The position numbers were made by a program, and so were the translations under genes. The notes beneath the pieces are model-generated. The model did not search any database and had not been told where the DNA came from. It worked only from the letters and a program-made list of their open reading frames with translations. DNA of 64,000 nucleotides from Luteibacter sp. UNCMF331Sha3.1 (GTDB taxonomy: Bacteria; Pseudomonadota; Gammaproteobacteria; Xanthomonadales; Rhodanobacteraceae), in assembly GCF_900109915.1 (NCBI RefSeq), contig NZ_FOBU01000003.1, positions 124,001-188,000 on the forward strand, given 5' to 3'. Positions 9,701-17,249 of the stretch are shown here, piece by piece. How positions within the stretch are numbered: the stretch's first letter is position 1; each line of letters opens with the position of its first letter.

Positions 9701-10526
9701 CGCCAGCGACCTCGTCTACCTCGCGACCCGCTGTCAGCCCTCGGGCGACGCGCGCGACGAGGCGTTCGAGGCCGGCTTCCGTCGCTGGCCGTCGTCTCCA
9801 TGGTTCGCCAACGCGGCCGCGTCGAGCTTCAGCCAGCATGCGCGTTATGCGGACGCACTGGCGGCTTATCGCGTCGCGATGGACAAGAGCCCGTCGCTGC
9901 GCCAATTGATCGCCGTGGAGGCGTATCGGATGGAGCGGCTCGTGGATCCCGCGGCCGCGAGACGCGACATGGAAAAGATCGCCGGCACGTCGCCGTGGGT
10001 CGGCACCATGCTTCGCCTCGAGGATACGGCGCACCCGGTCGACGGCGAGTTCCGCTCGCTGAGCCTTCTGTCGTCCGGAAGACTGGACGAGGCCGTCGCG
10101 GCGGCATCGGGTACGTCGATCGAGGCTCACGTGATACGGATGGCTGCCGCGTCGCGTGGCGCGTCGGCCGCGTTGCGCGCGCGAGCCGACCGGCTCGGAC
10201 CGAACGACGGGATCGACGAGCAGACGGTATGGCTCGCGCTGGCCCACGGCGCCGATGCGACGCATCCGACCATCGCAGGCGTGCTCGACGGCATGGAGAA
10301 GGGTTTCGACATGCCGGGAACCGTTGCCAAGGTGCAGCATTTCCTCGCCGCCGTGCGCAAGGGCGACCCCGCGTCGGCCGAGCGAGAACTCGATGGCGTG
10401 CCGGCGGTGATGCGTGCGCAGGCGTACGTCGCCGGCGCGACCCTGCTGGGCGATCGCACGCCCGCCGCATGGCGCACCTTCGCCGCTCGCGTGCTCTTCG
10501 CGGCGGAGCGCCCATACTTGGGCTGA
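6720..10526 (+). CDS. Large M48-family membrane metallopeptidase
   Basis: This 1268-residue protein has two N-terminal membrane segments (about residues 20-45 and 60-85). An M48 peptidase core follows, with the zinc motif HEFGH at about residue 173 and the third zinc ligand in EMEMQAD near residue 256; two further membrane segments lie between them. M48 members such as HtpX are about 290 residues, so roughly 1000 residues are extra. These comprise a long helical region, another membrane segment near residue 745, and a C-terminal half of about 500 residues that looks TPR-like at its end. The ATG at 6720 follows a G-rich ribosome site. The function of the extension is unknown; membrane protein quality control is one possibility. 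Confidence 0.82.
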   Translation: METIYPAGPADVPAAFTRPGAAYRRHAWIAVGSLLLFIAVYLALTAWFVFIGYSELTKIGNGGLLRVAMGGSSLFLAVFMIKGLFFLRKGAGNDGIELTRSEQPRLFAFLDRIADDAGAPRPHRVFVSARVNAAVFYDLSLINLLVPSRKNLEIGLALVNMLNMSELKAVLAHEFGHFAQRSMAVGRWVYTTQQIASHIVGRRDALDTFLRSLSRFDFRIAWIGWVLGTIVWALRAVVDIAFRLVVVAQRALSREMEMQADLVAVSLTGSDALITALHRLQMADDAWDRAVHFARGEMGAKLPPSDLFALHQAIADRLGRIYNDPTYGERPVAPVEGAVAFRVFETELAQPPRMWSTHPMNHEREQNAKRVYLFAPADERSAWSVFDDADGLRARMTADVLGQTEDPPAEADTTIGRLDALFDREHLKAHYRGVYLGFPVARQAMRVDELYEDVPATRAIDHEALYPERIGDELERLRSIDREHALLCSLRDRIYDAPDGVIRHRGRIIRRSDLPAAIALVDRERDALRAGLEGTIKAVRSLHLSAAARVSPAWREYLIGLLGVLHYAEHAEANLRDAQAGLGHAWRRATTRATIDEKGARLIMAAANDVWRALYHVYDVAAQVQPGEAILRELESESWPVALGELGLNSPNRENINHWLRYVDGWVGQVAGTLGALRRAALDELLRGENVIADATRGIAPADAPAPAPSVPATYDTLRVGAERGQRIDKPGFRERFLEASGFLPGLARTVVALVIVGTVLAFGWSVDRVHVMVYNGLSRPVVATIEGQRVELQPKAHADVTVGGGGDVAVVTETLDGEAVESFRAPVDRSDTQLVYNVAAAVPFRRWTAAYGNVAPVAPVLLAPQRWSAASVDFLFASPPDHIDSKSGGGTRTVLDAADDMAPEFYTDQIADKAALAMASLAHVRYDVPESPYFMSWLALGSDMPGFADAFAARRARFPMDIVAMRAEQNIATGEAHDAVCAKHRALADASPDASDLVYLATRCQPSGDARDEAFEAGFRRWPSSPWFANAAASSFSQHARYADALAAYRVAMDKSPSLRQLIAVEAYRMERLVDPAAARRDMEKIAGTSPWVGTMLRLEDTAHPVDGEFRSLSLLSSGRLDEAVAAASGTSIEAHVIRMAAASRGASAALRARADRLGPNDGIDEQTVWLALAHGADATHPTIAGVLDGMEKGFDMPGTVAKVQHFLAAVRKGDPASAERELDGVPAVMRAQAYVAGATLLGDRTPAAWRTFAARVLFAAERPYLG

Positions 10527-10549
10527 ACGACCCACTGCAGAGGACACTC

Positions 10550-11284
10550 ATGAATACATCGCAGAAAATTGCGCTCGTCACCGGTGCCACGCGCGGCATC
10601 GGTCGGGAGACTGTGCGCCAGCTCGCTGAGGCCGGTGCGCTCGTGCTCCTGGCGGGGCGCGACGAGGATCGCACGAAGGCGGCCGCGACGGCGTTGCAGG
10701 GCGAAGGCCTCGCCGTGGAGCCCATCGTGCTCGACGTGACCCGGACCGACAGCATCGCGAAGGCCGTGGCCGATGTCACGTCGCGATTCGGTCGCCTCGA
10801 CATCCTCGTGAACAATGCGGGCATCCTGCTCGACGACATGGGCAAGGCGCCGTCGGAGCAGACGCTGAAGACGTGGCGCGAGACGTTCGATACCAACGTG
10901 TTCGCGGTGGTCGAGGTGACCCAGGCGTTCCTTCCGCTGCTGAAGGCGGCGCCGGCGGCGCGCATCGTCAACGTGTCGAGCCAGCTGGGTTCGGTCACCC
11001 TGCATACCGATCCGACCTCGTCGATCTACGCCTTCAAGGTACCGGCCTATAACGTGTCGAAGAGCGCGGTCAACGCGTGGACCGTGCACCTCGCCTACGA
11101 GCTGCGCGATACGCCGATCAAGGTCAACGCCATCCATCCGGGCTACGTGCAGACCGACATGAACGGTGGGCACGGCGAGATCGACGTGCCCACGGGCGCG
11201 AAGAGCAGTGTCGGCATGGCGCTGCTCGGCGACGACGGCCCGACCGGCACGTTCACCTACCTGGGCAAGACGCTGCCCTGGTGA
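10550..11284 (+). CDS. Short-chain dehydrogenase/reductase
   Basis: This 244-residue classical SDR has the NAD(P)-binding TGATRGIG (residues 11-18), the NNAG motif, the catalytic Ser in NVSSQLG and a YNVSK active-site pair. A positively charged Arg after the glycine motif favours NADP(H). It starts 23 bases after the M48 peptidase stop with AGAGGACAC in front of the ATG, so it could be co-transcribed with it. The substrate cannot be told from sequence. The sequence ends with the TGTFTYLGKTLPW segment seen in carbonyl-reductase-like SDRs. Confidence 0.9.
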   Translation: MNTSQKIALVTGATRGIGRETVRQLAEAGALVLLAGRDEDRTKAAATALQGEGLAVEPIVLDVTRTDSIAKAVADVTSRFGRLDILVNNAGILLDDMGKAPSEQTLKTWRETFDTNVFAVVEVTQAFLPLLKAAPAARIVNVSSQLGSVTLHTDPTSSIYAFKVPAYNVSKSAVNAWTVHLAYELRDTPIKVNAIHPGYVQTDMNGGHGEIDVPTGAKSSVGMALLGDDGPTGTFTYLGKTLPW

Positions 11285-11302
11285 CATGCCGCGCGGGTGG
11301 GT

Positions 11303-11803
11303 TCAGACGCGACCGGGCAGGCGTTCGGTCACTTCCTGGATCACCCACTCGTTGCCGTCCGGGTCGCGGAACGACAGGAACGAGCCGTAACTCTTGCGCC
11401 CCTCGGCGGGACCGCTCACGCGGTTCTCGCCGGCGGGACGATGGAACACGCCATACGCGTCGTGGAAGACCTCGCTCACGTCGATGCCGCGCCGTGCGAG
11501 TTCATCGTGCGCACGCGCGATGTCGGACACGACCAGATGCAGGCCCTGCGCGGAGCCGGGCTCCGCGGTGGTCATCCTGCTGCCGAACATCACCGAGCAG
11601 CCCGAGCCGGGCGGCGTGTACTGGATGACGCGGAAGCCATGCTCGTCCTGGTAGTCGATGTCGAACCGCCATCCGAGGCGTGCATAGAAATCCTTCGCCC
11701 GGTCGACGTCGGCCACGGGGATCACGACGATTTCGAACGTGGCGGAAAAGGGCAGGGGACCGAACCGGTCGGCCTCCGTGCTCGGTGGCAGCAATGTACC
11801 CAT
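11303..11803 (-). CDS. VOC-family (glyoxalase/bleomycin-resistance fold) protein
   Basis: This 166-residue protein has the paired beta-alpha-beta-beta-beta modules of the vicinal oxygen chelate superfamily. IPVADVDRAKDFYARLGW opens the first, and LVVSDIARAHDELARRGI and FRDPDGNEWVIQEV form the second. Members are glyoxalases, dioxygenases, or resistance and binding proteins; the substrate here is unknown. It lies 38 bases after a DUF1330 gene on the same strand, so the two probably form an operon. It converges with the SDR to its left, only 18 bases away. The ATG ending at 11803 was chosen because the fold starts shortly after it. Confidence 0.85.
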   Translation of the reverse strand: MGTLLPPSTEADRFGPLPFSATFEIVVIPVADVDRAKDFYARLGWRFDIDYQDEHGFRVIQYTPPGSGCSVMFGSRMTTAEPGSAQGLHLVVSDIARAHDELARRGIDVSEVFHDAYGVFHRPAGENRVSGPAEGRKSYGSFLSFRDPDGNEWVIQEVTERLPGRV

Positions 11804-11841
11804 GGGGATGCTCCGGGAAAGTGTGGCGACGGATCGGCGCG

Positions 11842-12132
11842 TCAGTCGACGCCTTCGACGAGGACGCAGCGGTAGGTCGCGCCCCTGAAGCGGTGCTGCG
11901 CGACGGCCTGATAGGCGGGGCTGTGGTACCAGTCGCGGGCCGCGGCCATCGTCGGGAACGACACGATCACCATGCCTTCGATGGGCGGACCTTCGAGCAC
12001 TTCGAACTCGCCGTACAGTGCGTGGAACGTGATCGGGTGGCCCTCGAACGTCGGCTTCACCGTGGCGTTGTAGGTCGCCAGCTCGGCGGGATCCTGGGTG
12101 CTTTCGCGAGTGAACACGGCATAGGCGGTCAT
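11842..12132 (-). CDS. DUF1330-family protein
   Basis: This 96-residue protein is of the DUF1330 type, a small dimeric alpha+beta ferredoxin-like fold. It has the typical YNATVKPTFEGHP opening helix, a central strand with MVIVSFPTMAAARDWYHSPAYQ and a C-terminal strand. No enzyme activity is established for the family. It begins with ATG ending at 12132 behind a GGGAGAT ribosome site and precedes the VOC gene. The family assignment is good; the role is unknown. Confidence 0.85.
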   Translation of the reverse strand: MTAYAVFTRESTQDPAELATYNATVKPTFEGHPITFHALYGEFEVLEGPPIEGMVIVSFPTMAAARDWYHSPAYQAVAQHRFRGATYRCVLVEGVD

Positions 12133-12230
12133 GGGATCTCCCGGACGGTCGGCGTCGTGGCGAGAGTCTCGCGCCGGTCATCGGACCGGTATTGAACGAA
12201 CCGGGCGTGTGCTGGCGCCGCCGGAAAACG

Positions 12231-12260
12231 AAAAAAGCGCGCCACGAGGGCGCGCTTTTC
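12231..12260 (-). terminator. Rho-independent terminator after tRNA-Ala
   Basis: Read on the minus strand, GCGCGCC and GGCGCGC form a 7-bp G+C stem with a 5-base loop, followed by a run of six T. It lies about 13 bases past the 3' end of the tRNA-Ala gene. A matching A-run on the other side makes it partly bidirectional. Confidence 0.85.
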
Positions 12261-12272
12261 GTCACGAATGAT

Positions 12273-12348
12273 TGGTGGAGCGGAGGAGGATCGAACTCCC
12301 GACCTCTGCATTGCGAACGCAGCGCTCTCCCAGCTGAGCTACCGCCCC
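12273..12348 (-). tRNA. tRNA-Ala (anticodon CGC)
   Basis: The 76-base minus-strand sequence folds as a standard cloverleaf. The acceptor stem GGGGCGG pairs with CCGCTCC (one G-T pair), the D arm begins AGCTCAG, and the anticodon loop TTCGCAA gives anticodon CGC. The T arm contains GTTCGA, and CCA is encoded at the 3' end. It reads the alanine codon GCG, which is heavily used in this G+C-rich genome. A terminator follows immediately. Confidence 0.97.
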
Positions 12349-12415
12349 ACGAGGCGGCAACTATATCAGCGGTTTTCGCGTCTGCCAACGCCCTACCAAG
12401 ACGATCGGTCCAGGC

Positions 12416-13534
12416 TCAGTCCGGCAGCAGCGGCGACAGCCGGTCGTACAGCACGCCGCGTCGCCAGCCTTCGAGCGCCTCGGGCCAGGTCTTGGTCATG
12501 GCGAATTCCTCCATCGAGCGACGCGCGCAGAGCAGGCCTGGCGGCAGGTCGAGCTGGGTGGCCAGCGTGTCGACCGCGCTGCGCATGTCGTTTATCGCGC
12601 GCTTCGCCTCGCCCACCGGGTGACCGACGATCGGCGCGGTCGCTTCGATCTCCGCGTCGTCGAGCGGACGATGCAGCAGGTCGAAGAGCTCCTGGCGCTG
12701 GGCCGAGCGCAAGGCGCGCGTGCCGCGCGTCCGGTCATCGAGGCTCGCCAGCGTGGCCGGCAGGTTGCCCACGAGGTCGACGGCCTGGACGTCCTCGAGC
12801 AGCCACGATTTCGGCTTGTCGAGCGCCCGGGCCGTCAGTTCGCGCCAGCGCAATGCGCGGCGGAGCAGGGCCTGTTTTTCCATCGGCCAGTCGGCGGCGG
12901 GCTTCACGCCGCGCTGCGGCTGCGGATCGCCTTCGCGCTGGCTCGCACGGCGCTTCATGCGCGCGCAGTCCTCGGCGTGCCATGCGGAACGCCCGCGTTC
13001 TGCGAGACGCTCGGACAGGATCGCGTGCACCGGATGAAGGTGAACGACATCGAGCGTCGCGTAGAGCTTCTGCGATTCGGTGAGGGGCCGCTGCAGCCAG
13101 TCGCTACGCGTCTCGCCCTTGTCGAGCTCCGCGCCCACGAGTTCGGCGACCAGCGCACGGTAGCTGATGCCGAGCCCCATGCCGACGAAGGCGGATGCGA
13201 TCTGCGTGTCGAACAGCGTATGCGGGCCGTCGGGGAGGTAGGGTGCCATCGCCTCGAGATCTTCGCCGGCGCTGTGCATCACGGTGACGACGTCCTGCGC
13301 CGCGAACGTCGGCGCGAGCGCGTCGCCCAGCGGTACCGCGAGCGGATCGATCAGCGCGTAGCGACCGCCGTGGGCGAGCTGCAGCAGGGCGAGCTGCGGA
13401 TAGAACGTGTTCCTGCGCATGAACTCCGTGTCGAGACCGACGACGGTTCCCGGACCGATCGGTGCGAGCCACGCGTCGAGCGCGTCGCGTTGGTCGATCC
13501 AGGGAGCGTGGGGAGCGAGCTCGCTCGATGTCAT
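12416..13534 (-). CDS. rnd: Ribonuclease D
   Basis: This 372-residue protein has the DEDD exonuclease domain. Acidic ligands are visible in GLDTEFMRR (exo I), SAGEDLEAM (exo II) and YATLDVVHLHPVH (exo III), and an HRDC-like helical domain lies at about residues 210-290. RNase D trims the 3' ends of tRNA precursors. The length matches E. coli Rnd (375). The ATG ending at 13534 is the first good start before the exo I motif. It lies close to tRNA-Ala on the same strand, probably by coincidence. The assignment is firm. Confidence 0.95.
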   Translation of the reverse strand: MTSSELAPHAPWIDQRDALDAWLAPIGPGTVVGLDTEFMRRNTFYPQLALLQLAHGGRYALIDPLAVPLGDALAPTFAAQDVVTVMHSAGEDLEAMAPYLPDGPHTLFDTQIASAFVGMGLGISYRALVAELVGAELDKGETRSDWLQRPLTESQKLYATLDVVHLHPVHAILSERLAERGRSAWHAEDCARMKRRASQREGDPQPQRGVKPAADWPMEKQALLRRALRWRELTARALDKPKSWLLEDVQAVDLVGNLPATLASLDDRTRGTRALRSAQRQELFDLLHRPLDDAEIEATAPIVGHPVGEAKRAINDMRSAVDTLATQLDLPPGLLCARRSMEEFAMTKTWPEALEGWRRGVLYDRLSPLLPD

Positions 13535-13644
13535 GCGGGGTCCTCGAGAGTCGGTGGGCCGCGCCGACCTGCCGTGTTGCCCTGTCGCGCGCGATTCCCT
13601 AAGGTGGCAGCGCACGATAGCAGGCCCGTACGGAACCGCCCACC

Positions 13645-15600
13645 ATGCCCAATGCCGAGACCGTCCGCCGACAGCGCGCCATTGGCGGTGCGCTCGGTGT
13701 CGCCGTGCTCGCTTTCGGGCTCTTCTATCACTTCTTTCCGCAGGCACTTCACGTCCAGCCGACGCAGAACGCCGCGCGCGTGCCCGCGCGCGGACAACCC
13801 GCGGTGATGGGCTTCGATCAGCGACCGCAGGCCGCGCCACAGGCGCAGGTGTCGGAAATCGACGCCGGGCCCCCGATCATGCTGGCCCCGGCCGCGGTGA
13901 TCGCGTCGCGGCGACGCGAGAAGACCGAGGACATCGAGCTGCCGGCCCAGAAGACGCCCGACTCGGCCGAACTCACGGCCTTGCTGGACCGCGGCGACAA
14001 GGCCCTGGCCGGCGATCGCCTCGTGGGTGGCAAGGACAGCGCGGCGGCGCTCTTCATGGAGGCGCTCAAGGACAAGGCCGACAGCCAGCGCGCGCTGAAC
14101 GGTATGAACGAGGTGCGGGCGCGACTCGCCGCCGAGATCGAACAGGACATCGCGCTGGGCGACGCGGACGCCGCGCGCGAGTCGCTCGTCGCCCTCAAGG
14201 CGTTGCCGTCGTCCGCGACGGATGCCGGTCCGTTGCAGCAGAAGCTCGCCGTGCTCGACAAGGTGCGGCCGATGCTCGGCAAGGCGGCCGCGCAGTTGCA
14301 GGAGGGCAGGGCGAGCCAGCCACGCGGCGACAGCGCGCTCGACACCTACCGCGACGTGCTCGAACTGGATCCGCAGAACGCCGTCGCGGAGCAGGGTATC
14401 GCCAACGTGCAGCGCACGGTGCTCGACAAGGCGCTGGCCGCCGTCGCGCAGAACGACTTCGCCGCCGCGGACGCGGCGCTCGCGGAGGCCGCGGCGATCG
14501 CGCCGGAATCGCAGGGGCTGCAGGACACGCGCGGCCGTATCGAAGGCATGCGCCGCCAGAATGCCGCCGCGATGCTCGCCCAGGCGCGGTCTGCACTCGA
14601 CGCCGGCAACATCGAACTCGCGCAACAGCTCGCCGCCAATGCGCAGAAGATCAGTCCTGACCTCGCCGGCATCGACGATTTCAACGAGCGCGTGACCAAC
14701 GCGCGACTTTACGCGAGCTACAAGCCCGGCCAGGTATTTGCAGATCGTTTCGTCGATTCCACGGGCCAGGGGCCGCCCATGGTGGTGATTCCCACGGGGC
14801 GCTTCCTCATGGGCTCGCCGGACGGCGAGAAGGGCCATGATCCGAACGAGGCGCCCGTGCACGAGGTCGTCGTCGACAAGGGTTTCGCGATGGCGCGAAG
14901 CGCGATCAGCATCGGGCAGTTCCGCGATTTCGTGCGCGCGTCGGGTTACGTGCCCGAGTCGCAGTCGAAGGGCGGCGGCAGCGTCTACGACGAACAGAGC
15001 GGCGGCCTCCGCGACGACGCCTCCGTGACTTGGCAGGACGACTACGCGGGCAAGCCGGGCCAGGACCGCCTGCCGGTGATCAACGTGTCGTGGAACGATG
15101 CGAAGGCGTACACCGACTGGCTTTCGAAGCGCACCGGCAAGACGTACCGTCTTCCGAGCGAGGCGGAGTTCGAATACGCCCTGCGTGCCGGCAGCACGTC
15201 GCGCTACTGGTGGGGCGACGACGCGCCGTCGTCGAAGCTGGAGAACCTCACCGGCGGCAACGACCGTTCGGGGTCGGGGCGTCGCTGGAGCAACGCGTTC
15301 AGCGGTTACAAGGACGGCTACTGGGGCCCCGCACCCACCATGAGTTTCTCGGCCAATCCGTTCGGCCTGTACGACATGGGTGGCAACGTCTCCGAGTGGG
15401 TCGCGGACTGCTGGCACGACAACTACATCCGCGCACCGCGTACGGCCGCGGCATGGGTCAACCCCGGCTGCACGCGCCGCGTCATCCGCGGCGGCTCGTG
15501 GGGCAGCGCACCCGAAATGGTCCGGTCGGCCTACCGGCAGGGTGCCCCCGCCGATCTGCGCAACGCCCGCGTGGGCTTCCGTGTGGTGCGGGAGCTCTGA
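13645..15600 (+). CDS. Membrane-anchored TPR/SUMF1-domain protein
   Basis: This 651-residue protein has one N-terminal membrane anchor (residues 13-32), a long helical, repeat-like region (about 95-360) and a C-terminal formylglycine-generating-enzyme-type domain (about 370-651). FGE hallmarks present are IPTGRFLMGS, EAPVHEVVV, PVINVSWNDA, RLPSEAEFEYA, DMGGNVSEWVADCW and RVIRGGSW. Where sulfatase-activating FGE has its two catalytic cysteines, just after GGSW, this protein reads SAPEMVRSAYR. It therefore lacks both and is unlikely to make formylglycine. Such domains also occur as binding modules. The actual role is unknown. It is divergent from rnd and probably faces the periplasm. Confidence 0.85.
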   Translation: MPNAETVRRQRAIGGALGVAVLAFGLFYHFFPQALHVQPTQNAARVPARGQPAVMGFDQRPQAAPQAQVSEIDAGPPIMLAPAAVIASRRREKTEDIELPAQKTPDSAELTALLDRGDKALAGDRLVGGKDSAAALFMEALKDKADSQRALNGMNEVRARLAAEIEQDIALGDADAARESLVALKALPSSATDAGPLQQKLAVLDKVRPMLGKAAAQLQEGRASQPRGDSALDTYRDVLELDPQNAVAEQGIANVQRTVLDKALAAVAQNDFAAADAALAEAAAIAPESQGLQDTRGRIEGMRRQNAAAMLAQARSALDAGNIELAQQLAANAQKISPDLAGIDDFNERVTNARLYASYKPGQVFADRFVDSTGQGPPMVVIPTGRFLMGSPDGEKGHDPNEAPVHEVVVDKGFAMARSAISIGQFRDFVRASGYVPESQSKGGGSVYDEQSGGLRDDASVTWQDDYAGKPGQDRLPVINVSWNDAKAYTDWLSKRTGKTYRLPSEAEFEYALRAGSTSRYWWGDDAPSSKLENLTGGNDRSGSGRRWSNAFSGYKDGYWGPAPTMSFSANPFGLYDMGGNVSEWVADCWHDNYIRAPRTAAAWVNPGCTRRVIRGGSWGSAPEMVRSAYRQGAPADLRNARVGFRVVREL

Positions 15601-15665
15601 CGCCGGCAGACGGACTCCAGCGGTGGTACCCTTTGTGGACTCTTTGATCCAGAAACGGTGCAGCC

Positions 15666-16253
15666 ATGGCACGTCCACGCGAGTTCGACCGGGATACCGC
15701 GCTCCAGCGGGCCATCGACACGTTCGCCATGCACGGCTTCGAAGGCACGTCGACGCCGATGCTGCTGGAGGCGATGAAGATCGGCAGGCAGAGTCTCTAC
15801 GACACCTTTGGCGACAAGCGAAGCCTCTACCTCGAGGCGCTGCGGACGTATTCGACGGCCAGCGTCGGCGCGACGCTTTCCGCGATGTTCGCCACGGTGT
15901 CGGTGCGCGATGGGATCGAGCAGGCGTTGCTGGGCTTCGCGACCAACGCCACCGCTGCCACGACCGCGCGTGCCTGCCTCGGCGTCCACGCGGTGACGGA
16001 GTTCGGCACGCTCGCGAGCGACGTCAAGGCCGTGACCGACGAGATCGGCGCGCGAACCGTGCTCGCGTTCGAGAGTCGCATCCGTGAAGGCATGGCGCGC
16101 GGCGAGCTCGCCGCCGATCTCGATGCGGCAAGCGCCGCGCAGTTCCTCCTCGCCACGCTAACCGGACTGAAGGTCGCGGCGCGTGGCGGCGCGGATCTGG
16201 CGACCCTCCACGGCATCGTGGGTATCGCCATGCGCGCGGTGGTCGAAAAATAG
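15666..16253 (+). CDS. TetR-family transcriptional regulator
   Basis: This 195-residue protein has an N-terminal TetR helix-turn-helix (about residues 10-55, with GFEGTSTPMLLEAM and SLYDTFGDKRSLY). The C-terminal ligand domain resembles the group containing AcrR/NemR-like regulators. The ATG at 15666 starts the canonical ARPREFDRD sequence. An SDR gene follows about 160 bases downstream, and two near-identical dyads lie between the two genes (16254-16269 and 16382-16397). TetR proteins normally repress themselves and a neighbouring enzyme gene, so it probably controls the SDR through these sites. The effector is unknown. Confidence 0.92.
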   Translation: MARPREFDRDTALQRAIDTFAMHGFEGTSTPMLLEAMKIGRQSLYDTFGDKRSLYLEALRTYSTASVGATLSAMFATVSVRDGIEQALLGFATNATAATTARACLGVHAVTEFGTLASDVKAVTDEIGARTVLAFESRIREGMARGELAADLDAASAAQFLLATLTGLKVAARGGADLATLHGIVGIAMRAVVEK

Positions 16254-16269
16254 TGGACTGACCAGTCAA
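16254..16269. promoter_or_regulatory. Operator-like dyad 1 of the TetR-SDR locus
   Basis: TGGACTGACCAGTCAA starts at the base after the regulator's stop codon and contains the inverted repeat GACTG-AC-CAGTC. Its reverse complement matches the second site at 16382-16397 in 13 of 16 positions. The likely ligand is the TetR protein encoded next to it, by analogy with other TetR loci. Confidence 0.55.
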
Positions 16270-16347
16270 TTAATGATAAGGTGGATTTCTGGGCCGCTGT
16301 ACGGGCCTCGCCGCACACCCCCGGGTGCGGCGTTATCTCATCCATCG

Positions 16348-16367
16348 AAGGGCCTTGCGGCCCTTTT
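16348..16367 (+). terminator. Terminator after the tetR gene
   Basis: GGGCC and GGCCC form a short stem with a TTGC loop, flanked by AA and followed by TTTT and further T-rich sequence. It sits between the regulator and the SDR gene and would end the regulator transcript, so the SDR should have its own promoter downstream. Confidence 0.7.
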
Positions 16368-16381
16368 CATTCGACCTTTAG

Positions 16382-16397
16382 TTGACTAATCAATCCA
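16382..16397. promoter_or_regulatory. Operator-like dyad 2 ahead of the SDR gene
   Basis: TTGACTAATCAATCCA lies 14 bases before the SDR start codon. It repeats, in opposite orientation, the sequence of site 1; the shared consensus is TTGACTRRTCARTCCA. Its position between the terminator and the ribosome-binding site suits a repressor that blocks transcription of the SDR. Confidence 0.55.
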
Positions 16398-16411
16398 TAA
16401 CGGAGCACGGC

Positions 16412-17149
16412 ATGATCACGAATTCCCTCGAAGGTAAGTCCGCTTTCGTCACGGGCGGCTCCCGCGGCATCGGCGCAGGCATCGTCCGCGCGCTCGTCGC
16501 GGCAGGGGCCAACGTCACCTTCACCTATGCCAGTTCGGCCGATGCCGCCCAAGCCGTCGTCGACGAACTCCGCGCCGCCGGCGGCCGCGCCCAGGCCGTT
16601 CGTGCCGACAGTGCCGACGCGGCGGCGCTCACGGCGGCGATCGACGACGCAGCCCGCGCGAGCGGCCGTCTCGATATCCTGGTGAACAGCGCCGGCGTGC
16701 TCCACTACGCGCCGCTTGGCGACACCTCGATCGACGACTTCGATACCTCCTTCGGCGTCAACGTACGTGCGGTGTTCGTCGCGGCCAAGGCGGCGGCGAA
16801 GCACATGGGCGAGGGCGGCAGCATCGTCAACATCGGCAGCATGTCGGCCGATCGCGCCGGCAGTGAAGGCGCCGCCGTTTATTCCGCGACCAAGGGCGCG
16901 GTGCAGGCGATGACCCGCGGCCTCGCGCGCGACCTGGGCCCCCGTGGCATCACCGTCAACAACGTGCAGCCGGGCCCGATCACGACGGATATGACGACGG
17001 GCTTCGCCGACATGCTGACGCCCATGATTCCGGTCGGTCGCCTCGGCAACCCCGACGAAGTCGGCGCGCTCGTCGCGTACCTCGCCGGCCCCAACGCCCG
17101 CTACATCAACGGCGCGAGCGTCACGATCGACGGCGGTTTCGTCAGCTGA
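16412..17149 (+). CDS. Short-chain dehydrogenase controlled by the adjacent TetR
   Basis: This 245-residue classical SDR resembles FabG-like 3-oxoacyl reductases. It has TGGSRGIG, NSAG (in place of the common NNAG), the catalytic Ser in NIGSMSAD, YSATK, and a C-terminal INGASVTIDGGF. The ATG at 16412 has CGGAG upstream. A Ser and Ser-Ala-Asp pattern after strand 2 suggests NADP(H). TetR-SDR pairs are common in proteobacteria and are often induced by electrophiles or quinones, but the substrate here cannot be read from sequence. Confidence 0.92.
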   Translation: MITNSLEGKSAFVTGGSRGIGAGIVRALVAAGANVTFTYASSADAAQAVVDELRAAGGRAQAVRADSADAAALTAAIDDAARASGRLDILVNSAGVLHYAPLGDTSIDDFDTSFGVNVRAVFVAAKAAAKHMGEGGSIVNIGSMSADRAGSEGAAVYSATKGAVQAMTRGLARDLGPRGITVNNVQPGPITTDMTTGFADMLTPMIPVGRLGNPDEVGALVAYLAGPNARYINGASVTIDGGFVS

Positions 17150-17154
17150 TCCCA

Positions 17155-17188
17155 GGGAGCACCGGTCCCTGACAGGCCCGGTGCTCCC
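17155..17188 (+). terminator. Possible terminator hairpin after the SDR
   Basis: GGGAGCACCGG and CCGGTGCTCCC form a perfect 11-bp stem with a 12-base loop, starting 6 bases after the SDR stop. No T-run follows, so it may act as an RNA 3'-end stabiliser rather than an intrinsic terminator. Confidence 0.45.
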
Positions 17189-17249
17189 CGGCGTGGCCTC
17201 AAGTTCTCGTCAGCGCCGCCGATGATTCCCCGATGGAAGAGGGGACGCC

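Noticed and set aside
8139-10547. An 802-codon minus-strand frame opposite the M48 peptidase
   Set aside because: Composition is Arg/Ala/Val-rich with no fold, whereas the plus strand has a zinc motif and a good start.
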